Positions 47,263 to 55,057 of a stretch of DNA of 64,000 nucleotides are shown here, one piece after another. Location of the stretch: assembly GCF_000424985.1 (NCBI RefSeq), contig NZ_AUKX01000002.1, positions 142,351 to 206,350 of the forward strand, read 5' to 3'. A program made the position numbers and the translations under genes. Origin of the DNA: Arenibacter latericius DSM 15913. GTDB lineage: Bacteria > Bacteroidota > Bacteroidia > Flavobacteriales > Flavobacteriaceae. Each line of letters begins with the position of its first letter. The stretch's first letter is position 1. The notes below the pieces were generated by a model that was not told where the DNA came from, did not search any database, and saw only the letters and a program-made list of their open reading frames with translations.

Positions 47263-48293
47263 GAATTGAGCAGATGACAAGAATAAGAAAATGTAAAATG
47301 GGTCTAGAAAACGGTTTTAATAAGTGCACTAGTGGAGTGTTTGCCTTAGATATAACAAAAGTAATGTGCTTTTTTGGAAGTAGAAGCTTCGTTATGATTG
47401 TGCTATTGTTAGGTTTAGTGGGTTGTAAGTCTAACTCCAATAGTAAGGACAACGGCAAACTTAAAGTAGTGGCCACTACTTCTATTATTACAGATCTATT
47501 ACATCAAATAGGGGGAGATGCTATAGAAATTCAAGGACTTATGGGGAGTGGAGTAGATCCCCATCTCTATAAGGCCAGCGAGGGTGATGTAAATAAACTA
47601 TTTAATGCCGATGTCGTTTTTTATAGTGGCTTGCACTTGGAGGGGAAGTTGGTAGATATTTTTGAGAGAATGGAAAAGCAACATAAAAATACAGTTGCTA
47701 TTACCGATGTTCTAGATAGGAAAGAATTATTGGCTTCTGAGCAATTTGGCTCTAATTATGACCCACATATTTGGTTTAATGTGGGCTTTTGGAAACAAAT
47801 AACCCAATATGTAACGGACAAGCTTAAGGAAAGAGATCCGGAGAATGCGGAGCTGTTTGCGGAAAATAGCAAGCAATATTTAAAGGAACTGGATGCTTTA
47901 GAGGTAGAGATAAAAGCGGTCATAGAAACACTTCCCAAGGAGAAACGCATAGTAGTAACTGCCCATGATGCTTTTAATTATTTTGGAACGGCATACGGTT
48001 TTCAGGTACTAGGCTTGCAAGGAATTTCTACGGCTACGGAAGCTGGAGTACAAGATGTTCAACAGTTGTCGCAGTTTATTATAGACAATAAGGTAAAGTC
48101 CATTTTTATAGAAACCTCCGTGCCTAGACGTAATATAGAGGCGCTGCAGGCAGCGGTAACATCTAAGGGGCACAATGTAAGTATTGGAGGGGATTTATAT
48201 TCAGATGCTCTAGGTACAAATGGAACTGTAGAAGGCACTTATATTGGGATGTTTAAATATAACGTAAATACCATTGTTAATGCTTTAAAATAG
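47259..48293 (+). CDS. metal ABC transporter substrate-binding lipoprotein (Zn/Mn type)
   Basis: Cluster A-I binding protein capturing Mn2+ or Zn2+ outside the inner membrane. LKVVATTSIITDLLHQIGGD opens the mature fold. The metal ligands are expected at the His of GVDPHLYKA, the His of YDPHIWFN, Glu or His in AHDAFNYFG and the Asp of GGDLYSDAL. The ATG overlapping mntR gives an unusually long N-terminal region of about 45 residues before the hydrophobic core; the ATG at 47364 gives a compact signal MCFFGSRSFVMIVLLLGLVG with Cys next. I favour 47364 as the functional start but list the coupled one. No His-rich loop is present, which argues mildly for Mn over Zn. Confidence 0.92.
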   Translation: MRIEQMTRIRKCKMGLENGFNKCTSGVFALDITKVMCFFGSRSFVMIVLLLGLVGCKSNSNSKDNGKLKVVATTSIITDLLHQIGGDAIEIQGLMGSGVDPHLYKASEGDVNKLFNADVVFYSGLHLEGKLVDIFERMEKQHKNTVAITDVLDRKELLASEQFGSNYDPHIWFNVGFWKQITQYVTDKLKERDPENAELFAENSKQYLKELDALEVEIKAVIETLPKEKRIVVTAHDAFNYFGTAYGFQVLGLQGISTATEAGVQDVQQLSQFIIDNKVKSIFIETSVPRRNIEALQAAVTSKGHNVSIGGDLYSDALGTNGTVEGTYIGMFKYNVNTIVNALK

Positions 48294-48377
48294 GTGTAAA
48301 ACTACTGTTTAAATAGTGGTAGTAAGGACCAAATAGTCTATACCTAATGCAACAACAAATAATACCCACGAGGCAAA

Positions 48378-49115
48378 ATGAAGGATAAAATAGCCATTAA
48401 AGTAGATGACTTAACGGTAGCTTATAATTTTAAGCCGGTGTTATGGGATGTGGATCTCTCTATCCCAGAAGGGGTGCTTATGGCCATTGTAGGTCCTAAT
48501 GGGGCAGGGAAATCTACTTTGATTAAAGCGATGTTAGATATTGTAAAACCCATTGCAGGTACCATAGAAATATTTGGGAAACCGTATAAAAAGCAATACA
48601 AAGAGGTGGCTTATGTTCCCCAAAAAGGTAGTGTAGATTGGGATTTTCCCACTACAGCCTTAGATGTGGTGCTCATGGGAACCTATGGAAGTCTAGGTTG
48701 GATAAAACGGCCGGGGAAAACCGAGAAGAAAGAAGCTTTGGAAGCTTTGGAAAAGGTAGGGATGCTGGAGTTTAGAAGTAGACAGATAAGTCAGCTTAGT
48801 GGGGGGCAGCAACAACGGGTGTTTTTAGCGAGAGCTCTGGTACAAAAGGCTAGTATTTATATTATGGACGAACCTTTTCAGGGGGTAGATGCCACGACCG
48901 AAAAGGCCATTATCAATATTTTGAAGGAATTAAGGAAATCGGGAAAAACCGTGGTAGTAGTGCATCACGATTTACAAACGGTTCCCGAATACTTTGATTG
49001 GGTAACCTTTTTAAACGTAAAGAAAATAGCAACGGGCTCAGTCAAGGATATTTTTAATGATGATAACCTTACTAAGACCTACGGGATTAATTATAAGGTT
49101 AGTTTATTACAATAA
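48378..49115 (+). CDS. metal ABC transporter ATP-binding protein
   Basis: Nucleotide-binding subunit powering the Mn/Zn importer. Walker A is GPNGAGKST, the signature is [15 protein letters not shown], Walker B is IYIMDEPF and the switch His is in [11 protein letters not shown]. At 245 residues it is full length, with [20 protein letters not shown] typical of the TroB/MntB-type branch. It starts 84 bases after the binding protein and ends 6 bases before the first permease. Confidence 0.95.
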   Translation: MKDKIAIKVDDLTVAYNFKPVLWDVDLSIPEGVLMAIVGPNGAGKSTLIKAMLDIVKPIAGTIEIFGKPYKKQYKEVAYVPQKGSVDWDFPTTALDVVLMGTYGSLGWIKRPGKTEKKEALEALEKVGMLEFRSRQISQLSGGQQQRVFLARALVQKASIYIMDEPFQGVDATTEKAIINILKELRKSGKTVVVVHHDLQTVPEYFDWVTFLNVKKIATGSVKDIFNDDNLTKTYGINYKVSLLQ

Positions 49116-49121
49116 AGTTTT

Positions 49122-50249
49122 ATGTCCGTACAGGAATATTTTTCATTAGTATTTTCCGATTATACCCTGCGTACCATTACGTTGGGTACTGCAATTTTGG
49201 GAATAGTCTGTGGGATGCTGGGTAGTTTTGCCGTTCTGCGAAAACAAAGTCTCTTGGGTGATGCTATTTCGCATGCAGCTCTTCCAGGAATCGTAATAGC
49301 GTTTTTAATCACCGGTGCAAAAACGAGCAACACCCTATTAATTGGTGCATTGATAAGCGGACTGATAGGTACTTTTTGGATTAGTGGTATTATTAAGAAA
49401 ACCCATCTTAAGTCCGATACCGCCCTGGGTTTAATCCTTTCCCTGTTTTTTGGTTTTGGGATGCTCTTATTAACTTTTGTTCAGAAAATGCCCGATGCGC
49501 AGCAGGCGGGGTTGGATAAGTACCTTTTTGGACAGGCAGCTACTTTGGTAGAAAGCGATGTGTGGTTAATGGCTGTAGTAATGGGAATATCCCTATTAGT
49601 GTTAATCATTTTTTGGAAAGAATTTAAAGTGCTCCATTTTGATCCTGATTATAGTAAATCCCTAGGGATAAATACCAAATTATTAGATGTTCTAATAACC
49701 ACCTTAATTGTTATGGCAATTGTGATAGGTCTGCAAACGGTAGGTGTGGTACTTATGAGTGCCATGTTGCTTGCTCCTGCGGCGGCAGCTAGGCAATGGA
49801 CTAATAATTTAGGGATAATGGTTTTCCTCGCATCACTTTTTGGGGCTTTGTCTGGAATTTTCGGGACTGCAATCAGTGCTACTTCTAATAACCTGCCTAC
49901 GGGGCCGGTAATTGTTTTGATTGCGGCTGCCATTGTGGTGATTTCTTTTGTATTCTCCCCAGGGAGGGGGATTTTGTTCCGTGAGATTAGGCATTGGAAA
50001 AATAGGAACGATCTACAATTGCATAAGACGCTGTATTTTATGTTTGAAATTGCCAAAACCCATAATGATATATCTCACCCCCATAAGATTAAGATTCTTA
50101 ATAATTTTCAGGGATATACCAGGAACTCTTTAAAAAACTTAGAGGATAGAGCCTATATAACCGTAGATGGTCCTATGTGGTCTCTTACCCAGAAAGGGTA
50201 TGATAAGGCCATGAATTTGTATAACCAGCAAGACAACACCCATGACTAG
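49122..50249 (+). CDS. metal ABC transporter permease with C-terminal winged-helix-like tail
   Basis: Membrane subunit of the Mn/Zn importer (ABC-3 family), with eight or nine membrane helices over about residues 15-285 (GMLGSFAVLRKQSLLGDAIS, LPGIVIAFLI, SAMLLAPAAAARQWTN). The family norm is about 270-290 residues; this protein has 375. The extra tail after about 295 reads HNDISHPHKIKILNNFQGYT, RNSLKNLEDRAYIT and SLTQKGYDKAMNLY, like a winged-helix domain of DtxR type. It overlaps the second permease gene by 8 bases. Confidence 0.94.
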   Translation: MSVQEYFSLVFSDYTLRTITLGTAILGIVCGMLGSFAVLRKQSLLGDAISHAALPGIVIAFLITGAKTSNTLLIGALISGLIGTFWISGIIKKTHLKSDTALGLILSLFFGFGMLLLTFVQKMPDAQQAGLDKYLFGQAATLVESDVWLMAVVMGISLLVLIIFWKEFKVLHFDPDYSKSLGINTKLLDVLITTLIVMAIVIGLQTVGVVLMSAMLLAPAAAARQWTNNLGIMVFLASLFGALSGIFGTAISATSNNLPTGPVIVLIAAAIVVISFVFSPGRGILFREIRHWKNRNDLQLHKTLYFMFEIAKTHNDISHPHKIKILNNFQGYTRNSLKNLEDRAYITVDGPMWSLTQKGYDKAMNLYNQQDNTHD

Positions 50250-51402
50250 CGCGCAAATAGAAATACAACTTATTGCTTGCATCGTAGCTGTAGCCTGTGC
50301 CATTCCGGGTACCTTCTTGGTACTTCGTAAAATGGCGATGATTAGCGATGCTATTAGTCATTCTATATTACCTGGAATCGTAATTGGATTTTTCCTTACC
50401 GAAGACTTAAACTCCCCGTGGTTAATCTTATTGGCTGCCTTTAGTGGGATACTTACGGTAGTACTAGTAGAATATATCCAAAAGACGGGATTGGTGAAAG
50501 AAGACACGGCTATTGGGCTGGTTTTCCCCTCTCTTTTTAGTATTGGGGTAATATTGATTGCCAAAAATGCAGGAGATGTTCATTTAGATGTGGATGCCGT
50601 ACTATTGGGAGAGCTTGCTTTTGCGCCCTTCGATCGTATGATAATTGGAGGTGCAGATATGGGGCCAAAATCCCTTTGGGTAATTGGGATAATTTTATTG
50701 GTGACTCTTACCCTTTTATTGGCATTCTTTAAAGAATTAAAGATTAGTACTTTTGATAAGCAATTGGCGGCCACCCTTGGGTTCTCTCCAGTTATTATGC
50801 ATTATGGACTTATGACCGTTGCTTCTGTTACTACTGTTGGGGCTTTTGATGCAGTGGGGGCAATTTTAGTAGTGGCACTTATGATTGCGCCTCCTGCTAT
50901 GGCTTACCTTTTAACCAATAACCTTAAGAAGATGCTTTTGATAGCTTCCGGTTTTGGAATTATTGGTGCGATTCTTGGCTATTGGGTGGCTCATTGGTTA
51001 GATGCTTCTATCGCAGGTTCTATTACCACCGTTTTGGGCGTACTATTCTTTTTAATATATATGTTCTCTCCTAATAGAGGGCTAATCTCTGTGTTATATC
51101 GGCAAAAACGACAAGAAGTGGAAGTGCATTTACTAACCTTTTTATTGCATCTCCAAAATCATTCAGAAAAATCGGAACGCCATATTAATCACCTAAACGA
51201 ACATATTAATTGGCATAAAGTACGTGCACAGTCCGTCTTGGATTTAGCCTTGAAAAACAATATGATTACCATAGATGATAGTATTATTTCCTTGACCGAA
51301 AAAGGGAAGACGTTTACTTCCGAGGCTATTAATTACATCATAACCAATAAAAGTGCTGCCATAGAGGAAATGAAAGACCGATTCTTTTTGTTTAGAGGAT
51401 AA
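50242..51402 (+). CDS. second metal ABC transporter permease with C-terminal winged-helix-like tail
   Basis: Second ABC-3 permease, making a heterodimer with the previous product. Core segments are IPGTFLVLRKMAMISDAIS, ILPGIVIGFFL and ALMIAPPAMAYLLTNNLKKM. It too is long (386 residues): the tail after about 295 is rich in His (HLLTFLLHLQNHSEKSERHI, NHLNEHINWHKVRAQSV) and ends in a winged-helix-like segment (LALKNNMITIDDSIISLTEK). The His-rich linker could bind metal. It is the last gene of the mntR operon; no clear terminator follows. Confidence 0.94.
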   Translation: MTSAQIEIQLIACIVAVACAIPGTFLVLRKMAMISDAISHSILPGIVIGFFLTEDLNSPWLILLAAFSGILTVVLVEYIQKTGLVKEDTAIGLVFPSLFSIGVILIAKNAGDVHLDVDAVLLGELAFAPFDRMIIGGADMGPKSLWVIGIILLVTLTLLLAFFKELKISTFDKQLAATLGFSPVIMHYGLMTVASVTTVGAFDAVGAILVVALMIAPPAMAYLLTNNLKKMLLIASGFGIIGAILGYWVAHWLDASIAGSITTVLGVLFFLIYMFSPNRGLISVLYRQKRQEVEVHLLTFLLHLQNHSEKSERHINHLNEHINWHKVRAQSVLDLALKNNMITIDDSIISLTEKGKTFTSEAINYIITNKSAAIEEMKDRFFLFRG

Positions 51403-51500
51403 TCACTTTTTTTTGAAGAAATTACAAGTTATTTTTGGTTTGTTATTTTAAAGCCCAAGAGGCTAAGCCGTAATTTTAACAATCCAATAGCTATATTTTC

Positions 51501-53534
51501 ATGTCGTATCGATTTCTATTATTCTTATTAATTCCTTTCCTAAGTTTTAGTCAGGCAGAGGATAAAGTTTTTTCATATTTAGATGTATTTGATCTAGAAT
51601 ACGTCTCCGATCCTCAAATTTCTCCTCAAGGGGACTGGATTGTATATCGTAGAATGGGATTTGATATTATGGAAGATAAAGCTGTGGGTAACCTTTGGAT
51701 GATAAAACCCGATGGTTCCCAACACCAAAAGATCACGTCTAGGGAAGTAAATGAATCTAGTCCAGTATGGTCGCCCAAAGGCGATAGATTGGCATTTGTT
51801 AGTGCTACAGACCAAGGTGCAGAGATTTTCATGTATTGGATGGAGTCCGGAAAGCTAGCTAAGATCTCGCAGCTTCCTTTTAGTCCGTCTTCCCTGTCTT
51901 GGTCTCCCCAAGGAGATCAGTTGGCATTTTCCATGCATGTGGACAAAGATGCACCGGTAGCGGCAAAGATTCCTAAAAAACCCAAGGGAGCAAAATGGGC
52001 AGAGGCCCCAAGAATAACAGATAGATTACACCACGAAAGGGATGGTAGCGGTTATATCGCTCCAGGATTCAATCATATTTTTCTTATTCCTGCCAATGGA
52101 GGAGCAGCAAGACAGATTACTAGTGGGGATTATCATCATAGAGGTCCACTTTCTTGGTCTTTGGACGGACAAAAGATTTATTTTTCGGGGAATAGAAATG
52201 TAGATTGGGAATACGATTTTAGAAATAGCGAGGTTTATGCCGTAGATGTGAATAATGGAAATACAGTACAGCTTACCGATAAACCGGGGCCAGACAAAAA
52301 TCCAATAGTATCTCCTAACGGGAAGCATATAGCCTACTTGGGTTATGAAGATCGGGTGCAGGCGTACCAGGTTACCCGTTTGTATATAATGGATATAAAC
52401 GGCCAAAACCAAAGGGAAGTTCCTATGGAGTTGGATAGGGATGTAGAGAATATTGTTTGGGATGCCAAAAGTAGAGGACTTTATTTTTCTTATGACGATA
52501 AAGGAAATAGTAAGATAGGATATGTTTCTTTAAATGGGAAAACGTCTAAACTTGCCGATGATATGGGAGGGACCACATTAGGTAGACCCTATGCAAGTGG
52601 TTCTTTTAGCGTTTCGCAAAATGGGCATATTGCCTATACCTTATCGACCCCTTATCACCCAGCAGAACTTGCCGTGGTGAATTCTAGATCTAATAAAACA
52701 GATAAAATCACTGGTTTAAATAAGGCTTTGTTCAATTTTAGAACCCTGGGGAAGGTAGAGGAGGTATGGTATACTTCTTCGGTAGACCAAAGAGAGCTTC
52801 AAGGTTGGGTGGTTTATCCTCCCAATTATGATCCTGAAAAAAAATATCCTTTCTTGGTAGAAAACCACGGAGGTCCCATTTTAAATTATGGAGACCGATT
52901 TAGTGCAGAGATACAACTTTTTGCAGCAGCGGGCTATGTGGTATTTTATCCAAACCCTAGGGGAAGTACTAGTTATGGGGAAGAATTTGGGAACTTGTTA
53001 TACCACAATTACCCAGGCGAGGATTATAACGATGTTATGGACGGCGTAGACCATTGTATTAAAATGGGAATCGCTCATGAAGATCAATTATTTGTTACAG
53101 GGGGTAGTGCAGGAGGTATTATGTCTGCTTGGATGATAGGGAAGAACAATAGATTTGAGGCCGCAGCCGTTATTAAACCAGTAATGAACTGGATTAGTAA
53201 AACATTGGTGGCTGATAATTACTTTGGGTATGCCCATTCTAGATTACCGGGACAACCTTGGGAGAATTTTGAGGAGTATTGGAAATTTTCTCCAATATCC
53301 CTAGTGGGCAATATTGAAACCCCTACTTTGGTTATGGTGGGGATGGATGATCTAAGGACACCTCCTAGTGAGGCCAAGCAATTATACCACGCATTAAAGC
53401 TACGTAAGATAGAGACTGTTTTGGTAGAAGTGCCCGAAGCTAGCCACGGAATTGCCAATAGACCTAGTAACTTAATTACAAAAGTGGCCAATATTTTGGC
53501 GTGGTTTGATAAATACAAGGTCCCTAATAACTAA
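51501..53534 (+). CDS. S9-family serine peptidase (acylaminoacyl-peptidase/DPP-like)
   Basis: Secreted or periplasmic peptidase cleaving short peptides. The signal peptide is MSYRFLLFLLIPFLSFSQ. A WD40/Tol-like propeller follows over residues 30-400 (LEYVSDPQISPQGDWIVYRR, SSPVWSPKGDRLAFVS, GPLSWSLDGQKIYFSG). The alpha/beta-hydrolase domain has its nucleophile in TGGSAGGIMSAWM, its Asp in VMVGMDDLRTPP and its His in EASHGIANRP. 677 residues is normal. A small membrane protein gene begins 3 bases after its stop. Confidence 0.95.
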   Translation: MSYRFLLFLLIPFLSFSQAEDKVFSYLDVFDLEYVSDPQISPQGDWIVYRRMGFDIMEDKAVGNLWMIKPDGSQHQKITSREVNESSPVWSPKGDRLAFVSATDQGAEIFMYWMESGKLAKISQLPFSPSSLSWSPQGDQLAFSMHVDKDAPVAAKIPKKPKGAKWAEAPRITDRLHHERDGSGYIAPGFNHIFLIPANGGAARQITSGDYHHRGPLSWSLDGQKIYFSGNRNVDWEYDFRNSEVYAVDVNNGNTVQLTDKPGPDKNPIVSPNGKHIAYLGYEDRVQAYQVTRLYIMDINGQNQREVPMELDRDVENIVWDAKSRGLYFSYDDKGNSKIGYVSLNGKTSKLADDMGGTTLGRPYASGSFSVSQNGHIAYTLSTPYHPAELAVVNSRSNKTDKITGLNKALFNFRTLGKVEEVWYTSSVDQRELQGWVVYPPNYDPEKKYPFLVENHGGPILNYGDRFSAEIQLFAAAGYVVFYPNPRGSTSYGEEFGNLLYHNYPGEDYNDVMDGVDHCIKMGIAHEDQLFVTGGSAGGIMSAWMIGKNNRFEAAAVIKPVMNWISKTLVADNYFGYAHSRLPGQPWENFEEYWKFSPISLVGNIETPTLVMVGMDDLRTPPSEAKQLYHALKLRKIETVLVEVPEASHGIANRPSNLITKVANILAWFDKYKVPNN

Positions 53535-53537
53535 TAT

Positions 53538-53969
53538 ATGGCACAGAAAAAAAGAAGCTCTTGGTTGTTGAATTTACTCATAGTGGTGACCTTGATAGTG
53601 GTTGCTTTGGCTTTTACAGCTCATTATAAAAACTGGACTAAAATAGAGAACAATTCTTTTCGTATTTTTTCTGGGATTTATTATCAGAAAATTCCATTTT
53701 CGGAAATCGATAGCCTTACCATGGTGCCCAAAATCCCATCTATGGAACGTATAAATGGATTTTCGGTCAAAGAAATAGAGAAAGGGGTGTTTAAGGAAGA
53801 TAGCATTGGGGAAAATAAGGTGCATGTTTTTGTAGATAAACTGTCCCATTCTAAAATAAGAATGGTCTATAACGACTCTTTAAAATTGTACTTTAATTTG
53901 TCGGACAGTACAGCAACTAAAACGCTTTACGATTATTTGTCGTCGAAAATTATTGTGGAGAAGGAGTAA
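53538..53969 (+). CDS. small membrane-anchored protein, function unknown
   Basis: 143 residues with an N-terminal membrane helix (SSWLLNLLIVVTLIVVALAF) and a soluble remainder. The strand pattern RIFSGIYYQKIPFSEIDSLT, INGFSVKEIEKGVFKED and KVHVFVDKLSHSKIRMVYND resembles small bacterial PH-like domains, but I assign no family. The 3-base spacing to the S9 peptidase gene implies co-transcription and perhaps a shared envelope role. Confidence 0.7.
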   Translation: MAQKKRSSWLLNLLIVVTLIVVALAFTAHYKNWTKIENNSFRIFSGIYYQKIPFSEIDSLTMVPKIPSMERINGFSVKEIEKGVFKEDSIGENKVHVFVDKLSHSKIRMVYNDSLKLYFNLSDSTATKTLYDYLSSKIIVEKE

Positions 53970-54016
53970 TTTGCTGATTTATAGTGATATATTGGGTGAG
54001 CTTTAAATTCTCTATC

Positions 54017-54140
54017 TTGGGCCTGCCCAATCTGTTCAGACGGATCTGCGTTCCGTTCAAGCGGGCTTGTTCGTTCCTGTATGGCGGGCCTGCCCGTACT
54101 GTATAGGCGGGCTTGCCCGAACTGTATAGGCGGGATTGGA
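54017..54140. repeat. hairpin-rich tandem repeat
   Basis: About 23-bp units (CTGTATAGGCGGGCTTGCCCG and variants) occur at 54078, 54099 and 54122, and related GC-rich pieces (TTGGGCCTGCCCAA, CAAGCGGGCTTG) lie from 54017. Each GGCGGGC..GCCCG core can fold on itself. The block is non-coding and sits between two small genes. Its GC content is far above that of the surroundings. Confidence 0.75.
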
Positions 54141-54216
54141 ATTGTTAACGGTAAGTTCCTTTCGATGTCGATTAGCTTTTATCTAAGAATATTTCCTAAA
54201 ACAAAAAATCGCTATT

Positions 54217-54627
54217 ATGAGACAGTATTTATTCCTATTTATTATTATCCCAATGCTGGGTATGTCTCAAATTGACCTCTCCGTTGAGGTGAAAGGGGTT
54301 CCTTCGAACAAAGGGAAGGTTAGTGTAGCGCTTTATACAGAAGCAGAAAACTTTTTAAAGTTCAATAAGGTATTTAAGTCCAGTAGTGTTGCTGCTAAAG
54401 AAAATACTACAACGGTGCTCATAGATAATCTACCCAGTGGAAATTACGCTCTAGCAGTGTTTCATGATGAAAATGGTAATGATGAATTAGATGTGAATTG
54501 GTTAGGTATACCCAAGGAAAAGGTCGCTTTTTCTAATGCTAAGATGAAACTCTTTGGTCCTCCTTCATTTAAGGACTGTGTATTTTATGTCCCGAGAGAC
54601 ATGATAATTGAGGTTTGGTTTAATTAA
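54217..54627 (+). CDS. DUF2141 domain protein, exported
   Basis: 136 residues with a signal peptide (MRQYLFLFIIIPMLGMSQ) and a single DUF2141 beta-sandwich: LSVEVKGVPSNKGKVSVALY, SGNYALAVFHDENGNDELDV and NWLGIPKEKVAFSN are the diagnostic stretches. The family is common in Bacteroidetes and has no assigned activity; a periplasmic location is expected. The DUF423 gene follows 25 bases later. Confidence 0.9.
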   Translation: MRQYLFLFIIIPMLGMSQIDLSVEVKGVPSNKGKVSVALYTEAENFLKFNKVFKSSSVAAKENTTTVLIDNLPSGNYALAVFHDENGNDELDVNWLGIPKEKVAFSNAKMKLFGPPSFKDCVFYVPRDMIIEVWFN

Positions 54628-54652
54628 GGTAAATAGATTAAGAAATAATTTT

Positions 54653-55039
54653 ATGGTATTAATAGCACTGGTTATTGGGGCGTTATACGGATTATTGGCC
54701 ATTATTTTTGGTGCTTTTGGAGCACACGCGTTGAAAAAAACGCTAACAGCAGAGCAATTAACAAGTTTTGAGACAGGGGTAAAGTACCAGATGTATCATG
54801 CTATTTTATTGATAGTGCTAGGGTTTAATTTAAATTTGGAATCGCCTGTGGAAAAGTATATGGCCTATAGCTTTATGCTTGGGGTATTTTTGTTTTCTTT
54901 TAGCATATACGGTTTAGTTATAGGAGCTTCAAAAGGTCTTAAAATGCGATTTTTAGGTCCCGTAACGCCATTAGGGGGATTATTATTGGTAGTAGGTTGG
55001 GGGCTGTTATTGTTTTCCTTTATTAAAGAATGGGTGTAG
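54653..55039 (+). CDS. DUF423 family membrane protein
   Basis: 128-residue inner-membrane protein of the YwdK/YgdD (DUF423) family, with four predicted helices. The signature GALYGLLAIIFGAFGAHAL near the N-terminus and FETGVKYQMYHAILLIVLG are characteristic; RFLGPVTPLGGLLLVVGWGL closes the protein. The ATG at 54653 is preferred over an upstream TTG at 54608 that would overlap the previous gene. The function is unknown across the family. Confidence 0.92.
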   Translation: MVLIALVIGALYGLLAIIFGAFGAHALKKTLTAEQLTSFETGVKYQMYHAILLIVLGFNLNLESPVEKYMAYSFMLGVFLFSFSIYGLVIGASKGLKMRFLGPVTPLGGLLLVVGWGLLLFSFIKEWV

Positions 55040-55057
55040 AACTGTAAAGAAGATCTT

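Noticed and set aside
54017..54140. CRISPR array
   Set aside because: Units are nearly contiguous with no unique spacers of regular length, and no cas genes occur in the window.
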